Shown here: piece after piece, positions 27,227-39,960 of the stretch
Numbering within the stretch: the first letter of the stretch is position 1
Layout: each line of letters opens with the position of its first letter
Source: Mastacembelus armatus
Lineage: Eukaryota > Chordata > Actinopteri > Synbranchiformes > Mastacembelidae
Length of the DNA stretch: 64,000 nt
Assembly: GCF_900324485.2 (NCBI RefSeq)
Contig: NC_046633.1
Coordinates: 20,802,607-20,866,606, forward strand
Direction of reading: 5' to 3'
Translations under genes and position numbers: made by a program
Notes under the pieces: generated by a model
The model's database searches: none
Told to the model about the DNA's origin: nothing
The model's input: the letters and a program-made list of their open reading frames with translations, nothing else

Positions 27227-28853
27227 ACATTAACAAATTAAATAAGAACGTATAATACAAGAGTCTTTGATTACAATATATCCTGTTATTAACATTTACA
27301 TACAGTATCCAATGTCACTGAGTTTCCCTGCAGCATTTTACCTACTATTTCTCAACGTTAGCCCAAATCTTCTGGGGTCCTTATCAAATATTTCATGTTC
27401 AAAAGGTGTCATAAAATATTTGGATTATTCTAATGTTGCTTATCGGAACAAAGTGTGATCAGCTGATTTGCATCCGCACAAATAAATAGATTATTGTAAA
27501 AAGCAGAGAATTAAGCTTATAGTGCGATTAAACCGTTTATATGGTTTACAGTTCTCTGACTTCCCTGTCACCTGACTTAGGTTGTTTTTGTCAAACTAGT
27601 GTCGTCTGATATAATGTGGGTAACATTTTACCAGTTAGACACGCTACTAAAACTAATAGTAACTTGAAAGACAAACAACTGATGTCTGTTGTTTGGTTTA
27701 TCTTCCACATAAATTTTTAATATAGAGTAGATTAATTATTACAGTGTCAGAGTACTGCCTTAGTATATTTAATCTAATTATTTATGTTTACGCAAACACA
27801 CTGATAATTGCTCAGGGAGGAAACACAACAACTCCATAATTTATCAACCACTTTCTGCAGTTAAATGCACAATTTCAATTTCTATAGCCCAAGCTGAATG
27901 TCTCCTAAAAACACCACCCCTTGCTTCCATCAAATTAGTTTTTAATATTATGAAGAGGAATTTCTTGGAGATTATCATCTTGAATTTATTGATATGATGA
28001 GATTCATGTAAATGACTACGACGACCTCTCCAAGTAAACTCTCAAAATTTCTCTGTGGCCAGTAAGAATGAGCTATTTTTTGAGATAGTAAAGCAAGGAC
28101 TGGACAATGATCCAGCGACTGGACATTTCTACAGTTTTTTTTTTATAGTGACATGTACTTGCTGATTGCCTGGAAAAATGTAAAACTGGGAATACTGTCC
28201 AAAGCCACTTGTATTTTCTTTCTAATGTGTTCACATCACCAACTGCTCAGATCAGGTGCCCTCAATATGTGATAAATCCAGAAAAGAAACAAAACTCTGC
28301 CATCACTTTTGAGTCAAAACTGAACAAACAGAATGTGCAATAAAAATGATCTACAATGGTTGAAGAGCTAGGCAAGTGTCAGTCATTCTCCCAGTTTTGG
28401 CCTCCACTAGTGACTCAGCAGCTTCTCCATCCTACTCTCACATGATCTGGTTTCAACATTTTCTTTATCTGAGATCTGAGAACACTGAACTTATTATTTT
28501 AGTTTTTTTTTTTTTTTTTACCAACAAGAGCCATCATTGTTTTCCTGCGTCTCCATAGTGCCCATTGTTGACTCTTTGTGCTTTTCTGCACTCCAATGTC
28601 TTTTTAGTTGGCAGCAGGTGGCTGAAAAAACCCCACCAAACCTGAGGACCAAATGTAAGAAATAAATAGTGGAATGAGCAGATTATTATCATGACAAATT
28701 GGTTTCCTGATAAAAATGTGGGGTGGGGGGGGCTGCCTGTTGTGAAAACTGCCAGCTAAGAACTATTAACTTTCCTCTATAAAGAGACACATGACTGCGT
28801 TAAGTTACAATTGCTCATATAAATAAAATTGTGTAGTTGCTGTACCTTATATT

Positions 28854-31800
28854 TTAGTGACTGCTAGGAAACTGTCCATGTATGTTAATAGACTGTTGCA
28901 ACTTCTCCTCTTTGGCCCGTCTGCTCTGGCAAAGCTGTGGAATAAGACAACAAACGGCATAACACCTTTCTTCTTCTAATGCTTTTTGATAAAGTGTTTA
29001 TTTTGTGGCTACCATCGCACAAATACTGCACTTCAGGCAACTCACTGTTCTCTTTTCCATGAAGCTGGTTAGGAATTCATCTATGTCTGTGCGTCCCTCC
29101 AGGAAGTTTTCAGCAGTCTCCTCTGACTCCTCCTCTGCTTGATGGGCTGCAACTTTTAACCGAGCCTGTAGCGTACTAAGACTGCAACTCTGGTGGAGGA
29201 TAAATACATAAAGAGTCAAAACATTCATTAAACACTGAGTTTAGCATTGTTAATCAAGTTTAAGTAGTTTGTTTCTTAAACTTGTTAATATTTTCCTCCT
29301 TATATTTGACAACAACATGGCTTTAAAAATATTTTTTAACAGAGGAGTCAATCAATGTTAGATTAAGCTAAAAGCACTACAATGAAATTTGTTTGGCCTC
29401 CTATAATTCAAGGAAGCCCCAAAATAGCTTTCCATCTCCAAAGTCAAAATTAAAACTGGAAGTCTGTCTGAAAATTGAATCTGAAAATGTGCATTTGCTC
29501 TAAAATTGCTTGCTGTAAATCAAACCATTACGTGATTAGTGTTACCTCCTACCTCACTGAGTTCATGCTGTCTCTGCATCTTTGTCTCAAAGGCTGATTT
29601 CATTTGAGTAAGCTGTTCATACTGTCGAGTAGACAAAACACACATCAGAAGCTACTAGACAATGGCATGTATGTATGTACATATGTAAGAATAAGGGGAG
29701 ATGTAAGAACTAACCTTGCAGAGCATTTCTTGCCTTTTTCCTTCCAGCTGTGGTTCCATCCGGCGGTTTTTCTCTGTAAATAAATATATACAGGTCTTTG
29801 TAAAGCTCACCTCAATTAAAGCTTATTATTCTTTAATAATTCGACCTTTGAGGCAGGGGGTAAAACTTACTAGCCATGTCCACTATACTGGTGACCAGCT
29901 CTTCTTTATCACTAGTGATCTGTTTGAGCTGTGGCAAACTCACAAAGAACTCGAGCAACACATCCTCATTTTCAGACATATCTGACAACTGGGTCAGACT
30001 GGAGAGGCGTGAAGCAGCAGAAGGATAAATTGGTAGATATAGAGCAGTGTAAGAGAACAAGAAGAATGAAAAAAACATTATGTGTGGGTTAAAAATGGCT
30101 TTAATAATGTTGATATAATAATATCTTGGAATATTTTACTTCATGTCACAGAGTTCAGGAAAAGACTCAGGGATCTCAGGCATCTTGTACATATGTCCAT
30201 TCAGCCCAGCCTGAAAAAAAAAACAGAGGTATGAGAGTGTACTGTCATGTAGAATATGTCACATTCTTCAATGAATTTAATATATACACATGCACACTTT
30301 TTTTCAAACTATATTTTGAGCACTGGCAGACTGAAATTAAATCTTGACTGGACTCATAACAGGTCTGGAAAATCCAAGACTGACACTTTTGTGTGAAATT
30401 CTTGTTCTGTTGCTTGTTTTTATGAATATTATCTTTACCTGGTTGGGTAAAGTTGATGCTTTGCAAACTATTGACTGTTTGCCTTGATATTTGCTCCTCA
30501 AATTGAGTATTTTGTTGTTTTAAATGATAGCACACTGCCAGAAATGATGTTGCTACTTGTGTACATTATTTATCTGCAGTGTACCTGTGAGTCTGCAGTA
30601 GGTACAGGCAGTGGAAGTTCAGAAATCAGTCCATATGGGGCTGGAGCTCGAGGAGGCCCATGAGCACTATCGACCCCTGGGTGAGGCGTGGGAGCTGGGC
30701 TGGGACCAGGAGGCGGCGTCTGACTGGGACCAACATGGCGAGGACCATAGTGGAAAGCCTGCGTGGGGTAGGGGGCGATGCCTGACGGCTTATACATACT
30801 GTTGTAATAAATTGGGAAGGAAACAAGATTATTTTACTAGATCATAATAAACATCTAATATATTTCTTAAAAAAATCAAAGCAATCTTCTTTACAAGTTG
30901 GATCTCATTATTTGTTACGATGACGTACAATGACAATGGAAAACATGGGAATGAAATAAAAACATGACAAATTACCCAAAGTATGGCTAAAATAAACAAG
31001 TGCTTATATAATTATTAATATAATTATCTTCTTGCTGCATTTCCCAAATTAAAGTAGATGGCAAAAAATACTACAGTAAAATCCAGGCTGCAAAGCGCCT
31101 GAAATCTCTCCAGAAGAGAATCTAATGAGAAGGTTTAGAGATACAAGTGGGTCATGTTCTCCATGAAAGTGAGAGGACACTCACTATGGAAAACCAGTCG
31201 GGCCAGCAGGCATCAAGACAGGTGGACTTTTCCAGAACTCGTCCAGCAGACTCTGAATGACCTTACCCAGATCTGAGTGCATCCCAAACTACAACATACA
31301 GAACAAAAAAAAGCTAAATATTGAACCAAGAACATAGATAAAGCCAAAACATGAACTGACCAAAAATTGTATTAAAAAAGTGCATTTTCTTAATGGAAAA
31401 GAATCAAGTGTAGAATCAGGACAATGTAGAAAAGAAGTAGCTCTTGCTACAGTTGACACCAGGCTATTGGAAGCATAAAAATCAACTCAAGCACACAGAA
31501 GATGGAAGACAAAGATGAAGATGAATGAAAATTACACCGTAATATCTAGAAAAGACCAGTCAAACAGAGCACAGTTGTTTTTTTTTTCTTTAGCAACTGG
31601 GTCTGAATCTTACAAAGACCTACTGTTGCCGTTTGGCTGTGGAAATCACCCTCTTTAGAGTTTCCCACTTCAGTTTTAGTCAGTGAAATCTAATCATTTT
31701 GGATATGGTATATGAAAGTAATCATATCTTCCCCCCCAAACATACCACAGCAGTAACATGTACTGTGTTTAATTTACTGGGTTTTGCTTAGTCATTTGCT

Positions 31801-34800
31801 TAGTAGAGGCTGAAGACCATTTACAGGAAATGATCTTACAGTTGAAAATGATGTAATAAAACAGTGACAAAGATGAAATCATCGAGTATCAGCAGTAGGA
31901 TTTATATGAACCTACCTCTCTCTCTCTCTCTCTCCTCGAATTATGTCATACAACTGCTGTTGATTATTTTAGCACACAAGAATAACACAGACAAACACTG
32001 ATCTAGCACACACATTAGCACGGCCATCGGTTCAGCCAACTTATTGGCCGATCATGGCTTTCTTGAATGACCTGAAATAAAATAAAATAACACACTCTTT
32101 GGTGTCCTTTACGTCAGCATTTGTAGAAGCCTCTGAAAAGCAATGCTTGGGAACCACTAGCTCTACCAAAACAATGAAAATCAAAATGCTAGAAAACTAC
32201 TTACATTAGTGATGAGCGAACTCGTGATCAAGGTGCCATTATTGCTGTCGACTAGATGATGACCAACAGGAGGGTAGACACTAACCGCCGGCTTCTCCTG
32301 AGGGAACTGAGGAGGTAGCAGACTAGGGGAGAGAGAAAAAGAGGCCATACAAACAACTTTTTAGGACCCCAAGAAACCGGATATATAACAAAATATACAA
32401 TGTGTGATATTTCTTTATATTGTAAGAAGGCATATTTTTTTGTTTCTAAAGCTCAACACCATGTTCAGTTGTTGTATGTGTTCAGTGAGGCCCAACAGGT
32501 GATAAAAATAGAAACCTCACCGTAAGTGGAGGGAATGTAGTACACTTTTTCACTAAGAGCTCTTACAAACAGAAAGAACTTGCCTGGTCCACACAGTGGG
32601 GACCACAGTCATGGGACATGTTCTGATTGCTAAGTGGCTCTTCTTGGCTTGTTATTCTTCACTAACTTTCTTGTGAACACATGAGAATTTTAATATAGTT
32701 TCTAGTGTAATGCTAGTAGTCCTTTGTATCTGGTTTCATTACTACAACACTTTCTCTTCTAAGACTCCATGCTGCCACTGCTACTTGCTGTGATAATATT
32801 TTTAAATACTTGTACTTGTATATGTGTGATTTGAGATTAATGCAGGTGTACAAGCATGTTTGGAAATTGAAAAAACATACCATGATAAAATTTACAACCA
32901 TCTACAACAGTGGTCTGACCTTAGGTGGTATCACAATTCTGTAATTAAATCTGCAATTCTATGTTTTTGTAATTGACACTATAAATGTAAACGCTATTTA
33001 TGAATTATGAACAAACAGAATGACCAGTCCATCCTGTAGTCAGTTAATTTTCCAGCTGAAGTTAAAATTTCATAGCAGCTGAGGCACAGACTGACTGTGA
33101 AGCAGGCTGCGTTTGATTCTTCGACACTGAGACTGCATATATGCCAAGAGGTACTTACATGTTAACACTGATGGTGGAGTTGTTGACTGTGAATGGTATT
33201 CTGTACTCCACATCCTTCTGGATTTCTGCAAGGCTGTTGAGAGCAAGAACAAAAAAGACACTTAAAGTGTGATAGGGGTGGGAGTAATGGGTTAAGCAGA
33301 TATAGTGTTATGAAGCAGATCACAGCTTATTGGGCAAGAGTAAAGGCAGTGTGTCCATGGGAGACTTTACTGCTGATGGATGAGAAACAAGAGCAACAAT
33401 GGCTTCACTGCCTGCAGTGTATACTGTATACTAAATCTATTAGAAACTACTGTTCTTACAAATTTCCTCTCATTTTTCACACAATTACAATTTATAAAAA
33501 CATGTCAATGTTATGGTGCAATATTTAAATAAAAAAAGAAAAAAAAACATTTGACTATTTATATCTAAATTAGTAAGAAAACAAGGAATTAAACTGTTGT
33601 CGTGCAGATTTGTTCTTTTTTTCTTTTAAATCCATAGAGACAATTTTACAAATACCTCCGTTATTTCTTTGTCACATTGCAATATCTCCACAGGACTAGA
33701 TTCCACCTGTTACATGCACCTTTATGTCAACTAAAATGAATTTCAGTGACTAGTAAAGTTGACATTTATCATATTTTTAATGTTTAACACTGCACAGTTT
33801 ACCCCAACAAAAGTCTGTCCACACCTAGATCTGTATAAAGAAAACCGGCCACTCCTATACACACTCTCACACACTCCTTCAAGAGTTTCTATTCAGCTCA
33901 TTGCTTCAAATCACTGCCGTGCCGGGATCAGCATTTCACAGAGGACATTAGTCTTTGTGGCCCATGCAATCCCATTAATGAGCAGCACTTTTGTAGGAAA
34001 CATACAGTGACCATTTCTCTGTCAGTTCCATGTTTGGTCCCCATCAGAAGGGACTATGAACTATGAATTATTGGAGTTAACTATGAATTATTGGAGTTAA
34101 CTATGAATAATTGGAGTTAACTATGAATTACTGGAGTTAACTATGAATTATTGGAGTTAACTATGAATTATTGGAGTTAACCATGAATTACTGGAGTTAA
34201 CTATGAATTATTGAAGTTAACTATGAATTATTGTAGTTAACTATAAATTATTGGATTGGAAAAACTAAGGACACTGTTTTTGCTGGTAGTTTATGTCTAT
34301 GGCCGATGTGAGAGCTCCTTAGTAAACAAATGCTAATACTTTAATCTCCACATCTAATTAGTCACCTAAAACTACACGCGTGATAAACAGGCTTAGCAAA
34401 CACGGGACCTGCCAGAGGAAATGGGCAGACAGCTACACTTTGTGTCATCGACACTAAAAATAGAACCTGTCCCTGTCCCTGGTCCATTTGACCGGCTAAC
34501 ACTAACAAACCACATCTGAGCTAGTGTTAGTTAGCTATGAGAGGAGCTTAGCAGACATCAGCCGCTGACACTCTTTTGGACACACTTTCACAATAGCAGT
34601 AACAAACGTGAACACAAAGAGACTGTGACGCCCTAAAAGACTTCTTCTCCGGAGTTAGTGTTTACTAATCATAGCAAGTGATCCAAGTAAACAGAAGCTG
34701 TTTGTACAAGCCGAGGCGATATGTGTCACATGTCTGAAGTGATCATACCGTGGCTGGGAAACACTGTTCGGTTAAATTCGGGGTTTAACAATAACCAGTT

Positions 34801-34976
34801 CACGTCAACAAGCTAACGAGCAGCACCGTGCTCCGGTGCTAGCTCACCGGCGGCCGTTCACGGTACCTGGGGTGAGCGGCTTTGAGGGACTCGATCTGCC
34901 GCTGTCTTTGCTGCTGTAGGCTGTTCAGAGGAGGGAGCGGTCCGGAGCCTTTGGACAAGGGGAAAAGCCAGTTCAT
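28854..34976 (-). CDS. vps37a: ESCRT-I subunit VPS37A
   Basis: Predicted 390-residue cytosolic subunit of ESCRT-I, which sorts ubiquitinated cargo into multivesicular bodies with TSG101, VPS28 and MVB12. Eleven coding exons on the minus strand: 34976-34867, 33233-33159, 32322-32205, 31288-31185, 30798-30585, 30210-30140, 29998-29871, 29773-29715, 29621-29553, 29189-29046 and 28934-28854, phases all consistent. Order: N-terminal MNWLFPL and coiled start, a UEV-like region about 37-133 (EIQKDVEYRIPFT; ILLPPQFPQEKPAVSVYPP; LLDEFWKSPPVL), a Pro/Gly-rich linker 136-207, then the Mod(r) domain about 231-385 (LLEFFVSLPQLKQITSDKEEL; LQARLKVAAHQAEEES; DIDEFLTSFMEKRT). Human VPS37A is 397 residues, from memory. 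The UEV-like N-terminus distinguishes it from VPS37B/C/D. The frame is intact. Confidence 0.95.
34061..34256. repeat. 20-bp minisatellite in vps37a intron 1
   Basis: 9.8 copies of the unit CTATGAATTATTGGAGTTAA in head-to-tail array with exact 20-bp spacing and only scattered single-base changes (for example ATAA, ACTGG, TTGAAG, TTGTAG variants). Confidence 0.97.
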
Positions 34977-35330
34977 CCTCTCCTGGCGTAACCACGGACG
35001 GGACCCGGCGACAGACTGTAAAGGCGGACTGGAGATGAAAACAAAATGGGAGAGAAAGTGAGCTCGGACCGCAGACGGTGAAGACCTGTGCTGCTAACAT
35101 AACCCCCGTTAACTCGTCGACTAACGACTCGGTTTGTTGCTTACTTTGTTACGTTACAAAGTCAGATGGCATATCCTCGTATGTCGGATGAAAGGTCTGT
35201 CCCGTTTTATCTCAAAAGGCTCGTATAGTGTTTTAGTAGTCATTAATGAAGCGCAAGATAATTAGAGCTACAGGAAAACAGCTACCTAAACCAACTTGTT
35301 GACGTAACGACGTCACGCACCAAAATGTAC
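34977..35330 (-). promoter_or_regulatory. vps37a: vps37a 5' UTR and promoter
   Basis: GC- and CpG-richer than its surroundings. Two CRE-like cores sit close together at about 35301-35318 (GACGTAAC and GACGTCAC), with an ETS-like CTTCCTG at about 35345. No TATA box is seen. The transcription start is not fixed, and activity on the plus strand is possible but unproven. Confidence 0.5.
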
Positions 35331-36017
35331 GTAACACGCAACCACTTCCTGTTTTCAGTTTTTTTTTTTTTTTTTTACATCAGAAACTTAAAATAAAAAA
35401 TGTTCTTTAAATCAAATCATGTGTCAAACACATTGTATGACATGGCCAAAAATGAACAACACAGCATTAAAAACATGTTTAGCTGACTACTTTGCATATA
35501 AGCCCGGCATTTGAGTAGTTTAAAAGTGATTATTGTTTGACCTTTGGTGAAATAGCTGAACACACACGTACATTATTGTTTAAAAAGGTTTTCATGGTTC
35601 TTCATGAATTAGAACAGTCTTTGATGGCAGAGAATATGGGAATTAAATTATTGTTTTTGTGCTTGTCATGCCCAGCACGGAACATTTTAGCAAAACCACG
35701 TATGAACACCCCTCCCAAGTAAAAAAGAAAGAAAAAAAATGCCATCAGCAGGCTTCATCAACTGCATGTGCGTCTCTGTAGATACACAACACACTTCAGC
35801 CAGTCACTGTGATATAGGAAGGATGCAGACAAAAGAGAAAGTCTGAAGGCCTGTTTTTCTCACTTTTCACAGTATACATACACAGTTTTTTCTCATTGTT
35901 TTTTTTAATCATTTGTGGACATCAAGCTGTTCTTGAGAAGATTAATTGTACTGTAATACTTGTCTTTATAACCCAGTTTCAGCCTTCTCATTATATAGAA
36001 CATATGCATTAAAAACA
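35331..36017. other. intergenic, no gene seen
   Basis: AT-rich sequence upstream of vps37a, including an 18-nt T-run at about 35360-35377. No coding exon is recognised. The last part (35.93-36.02 kb) may be a very diverged extension of the tandem array to the right. Confidence 0.45.
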
Positions 36018-36208
36018 GTCATAAAGACTTACTAACAGTGTTCGTTGTGAAAACTGAAAACAAAACCCTTCACTATATTTCTACCCTTCTGTAGGTGACA
36101 CTTTCTGTACTACTACACTTTAAATTTGCATTTAACATTTCATGCAAACATCATGATGTTCTTCTGTATTGTTGATGTAATCCATATAAACATCACATGT
36201 TACTTTTC
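36018..36208. repeat. degenerate older unit of the 1.1-kb array
   Basis: The stretch AACAGTCATAAAGAC, then ACTAACAGTGTTCG, CCCTTCACTATATTTC, GACACTTTCTGTAC and CACTTTAAATTTGCAT lines up with the interior of the array unit (36.61-36.74 kb in copy 1) but is clearly diverged. Confidence 0.65.
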
Positions 36209-38815
36209 CACAATAAGCCATAACCACTCTGATCATATTCCCTCCCTCATTACTCCACAAAGAAGCAAAGAACGGTCATCAATAACAGAAAACATATGAA
36301 ATGAACCATTATTTTCTGTCTGCTTCACGCTCAAAAGGAAATATCACGACTCATCATCGTGGTTAGCGAGACCATACACTTTAGAAACACATTTCTCAAG
36401 TCAGAAACTATAGAAATGATCCCTGAAAGTATAGTCTTAATGTCACTAGAGCTGAAAACACCATGTCATTCACAGGGAAACCATTCTCACTCAGGGTTAC
36501 GTATCATTGCTGCACTTGAAAAAACCATAAATATATGTAAGACTTATAGAGCAGACAAAGTATAACCCTTACAAAACCATACCAACTCTGCTTTAGTCTA
36601 AAAAAACAGTCTTTATGCTGTCCTAACAGTGTTTGTTTTGAAGACTGAAACAAGCCCTTCGCTATACTTCCAGACAGCAGTTTAGTAGCTGACACACTTT
36701 CTGCCCCACTACACTTTCAATTTGCATCTACACATATGCAACATTGCAAAATATTTACCATATTAACTTTTTACAACACTGTTTATACAAATCATATTCT
36801 GTTGAATCCGAATCAGTAGAGATTAGGTCAGTACAATGAAATTATGGGTGCTCTACACATGTTGCAGAAGTAGTAAAAGAAAAAAAAGAAGAGAAAACTT
36901 TAAAAATAAGGGTAAGTTTTAAAATTTTGGTAGTATAATTAAAGATAAAAAGACACACATAGTAAATGCACAGCATTTTATTGCACTTCAGTTGAAAGAG
37001 TATAACACTTATGACCTGATGTATGATGGGTAATTTCCAGGAGGAAAAGTATTGCACATACTGTAAGATGTATAAATACTTGAGAAGGTATGGAAATAAA
37101 TAATACTTAGGTAGATATGTGGTGATAATTTACAGATAGACCAAATACACGACAACTACTTTTAAATGTAACTGTGTCCTGAAATTAGACAAACATTTTA
37201 AAATTAGACTTAGTTGCCAATATTATGTGAAATATTCAATGTTAACTCCATGACACATAATGACAGTGTAGAGTAAACTATATGAACTTACAAAAACATA
37301 TGTATATATCTTTTCACAATAAGCCATAACCACTCTGACCATATTCCCTCCCTCATTACTCCACAAAGAAGCAAAGAACGGTCATCAATGACAGAAAACA
37401 TATGAAATGAACCATTATTTTCTGTCCGCTTCACGCTCAAAAGGAAATATCACGACTCATCATCGTGGTTAGCGAGACCATACACTTTAGAAACACATTT
37501 CTCAAGTCAAAAACTATAGAAATGATCCCTGAAAGTATAGTCTTAATGTCACTAGAGCTGAAAACACCATGTCATTCACAGGGAAACCATTCTCACTCAG
37601 GGTTACTTATCATTGCTGCACTTGAAAAAAACCATAAATATATATAAGACTTATAGAGCAGACAAAGTATAACCCTTACAAAACCATACCAACTCTGCTT
37701 TAGTCTAAAAAAACAGTCTTTATGCTGTCCTAACAGTGTTTGTTTTGAAGACTGAAACAAGCCCTTCGCTATACTTCCAGACAGCAGTTTAGTAGCTGAC
37801 ACACTTTCTGCCCCACTACACTTTCAATTTGCATCTACACATATGCAACATTGCAAAATATTTACCATATTAACTTTTTACAACACTGTTTATGCAAATC
37901 ATATTCTGTTGAATCCGAATCAGTAGAGATTAGGTCAGTACAATGAAATTATGGGTGCTCTACACATGTTGCAGAAGTAGTAAAAGAAAAAAAAGAAGAG
38001 AAAACTTTAAAAATAAGGGTAAGTTTTAAAATTTTGCTAGTATAATTAAAGATAAAAAGACACACATAGTAAATGCACAGCATTTTATTGCACTTCAGTT
38101 GAAAGTGTATAACACTTATGACCTGATGTATGATGGGTAATTTCCAGGAGGAAAAGTATTGCACATACTGTAAGATGTATAAATACTTGAGAAGGTATGG
38201 AAATAAATAATACTTAGGTAGATATGTGGTGATAATTTACAGATAGACCAAATACACGACAACTACTTTTAAATGTAACTGTGTCCTGAAATTAGACAAA
38301 CATTTTAAAATTAGACTTAGTTGCCAATATTATGTGAAATATTCAATGTTAACTCCATGACACATAATGACAATGTAGAGAACTATATGAACTTACAAAA
38401 ACATATGTATATATCTTTTCACAATAAGCCATAACCACTCTGACCATATTCCCTCCCTCATTACTCCACAAAGAAGCAAAGAACGGTCATCAATGACAGA
38501 AAACATATGAAATGAACCATTATTTTCTGTCCGCTTCACGCTCAGGAGAAAATATCACGACTCATCATCGTGGTTAGCGAGACCATACACTTTAGAAACA
38601 CATTTCTCAAGTCAAAAACTATAGAAATGATCCCTGAAAGTATAGTCTTAATGTCACTAGAGCTGAAAACACCATGTCATTCACAGGGAAACCATTCTCA
38701 CTCAGGGTTACTTATCATTGCTGCACTTGAAAAAAACCATAAATATATATAAGACTTATAGAGCAGACAAAGTATAACCCTTACAAAACCATACCAACTC
38801 TGCTTTAGTCTAAAG
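36209..38815. repeat. tandem array, 2.36 copies of a ~1,105-bp unit
   Basis: Copy 1 is 36209-37314, copy 2 is 37315-38419 and a partial copy 3 is 38420-38815, all starting CACAATAAGCCATAACCACTC; periods are 1,106 and 1,105 bp. By eye, neighbouring full copies differ at only about ten positions. Copies 2 and 3 share several variants against copy 1 (for example GACCAT for GATCAT, TTACTTATC for TTACGTATC). The similarity stops abruptly at 38816. No family-like protein is encoded; the open frames of 60-71 codons recurring in each copy have no recognised motif. Confidence 0.95.
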
Positions 38816-39265
38816 CGTTATTGAAGTTGCTTTGTATTACTGCAATCCAGTTTCACAAGACCCACAATCCTTTTCGAACCACGTCACATACGTCCTTGCG
38901 CTGTTTAATAATGTTGATTTCTAAAGAGCAGTCCAAGCCCAAACCTTGACAGCCGACCGGACTGTTTGGGCGATTAACAATGAGGCAGCAGGTCCGATGT
39001 TTAAATAAATAAAAACAAAATGAAGTTTAGTTAAGTTTGGACCAACGACACAGGCCGCACTACACGCCGTTTGTAATGCTCCGTACAGAAAGCTGGCACA
39101 CACGTACAGTTCCGTTTACAATAACGACCCCTGATCCGCCTCGTCTGGAGGGGTTTATACGCGCAAATTTAAAGAATAGACCTAAACGCGGAGAAACCCT
39201 ACATATTTCCTTCGTAACAGACACGCAAACAAGAGGACATAGGTCCCAATATCACAACGATAATG
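38816..39265. other. CpG-richer stretch after the tandem array
   Basis: The sequence turns noticeably richer in CG dinucleotides at about 38.87-39.21 kb than anything nearby. No protein family is recognised on either strand. It may be part of the candidate transcript described for 39.27-39.8 kb or an unmethylated regulatory region. Confidence 0.4.
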
Positions 39266-39960
39266 TCTGAAAACCCCTTAGTGTTAACACTTTTTACGGC
39301 TTTGCTTTCTTCTGGAGCGACACATGAGGGCAGCATTTCATTATGTATCATGAACTAAATACAAAGATATATTGGCTCTGTTACAGCTTAATGTTAACTT
39401 AACACAACTGATGACACATTACATAAACTACCTTAACTTTCTAAAGGAGCTGAGTATTTCCTCTAACGCGAAAATATTAACTAGCCAGTCAGGTCAAATG
39501 ATGTAATTTCTGTCGCCTCGGTAGCTAGTCTAAATATATTTTTTTAAACTAACACAAAGAAAACATATATTACGGTAAATAAATTAAAAGTTACGTGAAG
39601 TTACTGCAAATACTCCTCTAATAATATTTATTTAACGCTACTGTCCTGATATGTCAGCTGCTTGTTTGCATTTTCACTCAATAACAGCTAACGTTAGCAT
39701 TAGCTCCGTATGACCAGAATCTCTGGTTGTGGCAGCAAATTTACTCTTTATAGCAACAGAAATACAAGCAACTTACCAGTGTAAATGTACACCATTGTAC
39801 ACAAATTCTATCACAGTATTTCCATCTCGCAGAAAAATTAAACATTTTAACAAAAACTCGGGTGAGCTAAGTTCATTCTTGTCAAAGTAGTTGCAGTTTC
39901 ATTGCGCATGCTCAGTGAATACCACAGAATTCGCCTGTCTTGCTAAAATACTTTATTCAT
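39266..39960 (-). promoter_or_regulatory. candidate promoter with short spliced leader, minus strand
   Basis: An NRF1-like core TGCGCATGCTCAG lies at about 39903-39915. Downstream on the minus strand an ATG at 39795 is followed after six codons by a strong GTAAGT donor (39776-39771), and a CTAAGGGGTTTTCAG acceptor ends at 39267. Joining them gives a frame of only 28 codons, so this may be a non-coding RNA or 5' UTR. No known protein is recognised. Confidence 0.25.

Noticed and set aside
30611-30847. 78-codon plus-strand frame
   Set aside because: Antisense shadow of the proline-rich vps37a exon at 30585-30798.
36359-38752. Repeated 60-71-codon frames in each 1.1-kb unit
   Set aside because: They recur only because the DNA unit is duplicated; one frame is altered between copies and no protein motif is recognised.
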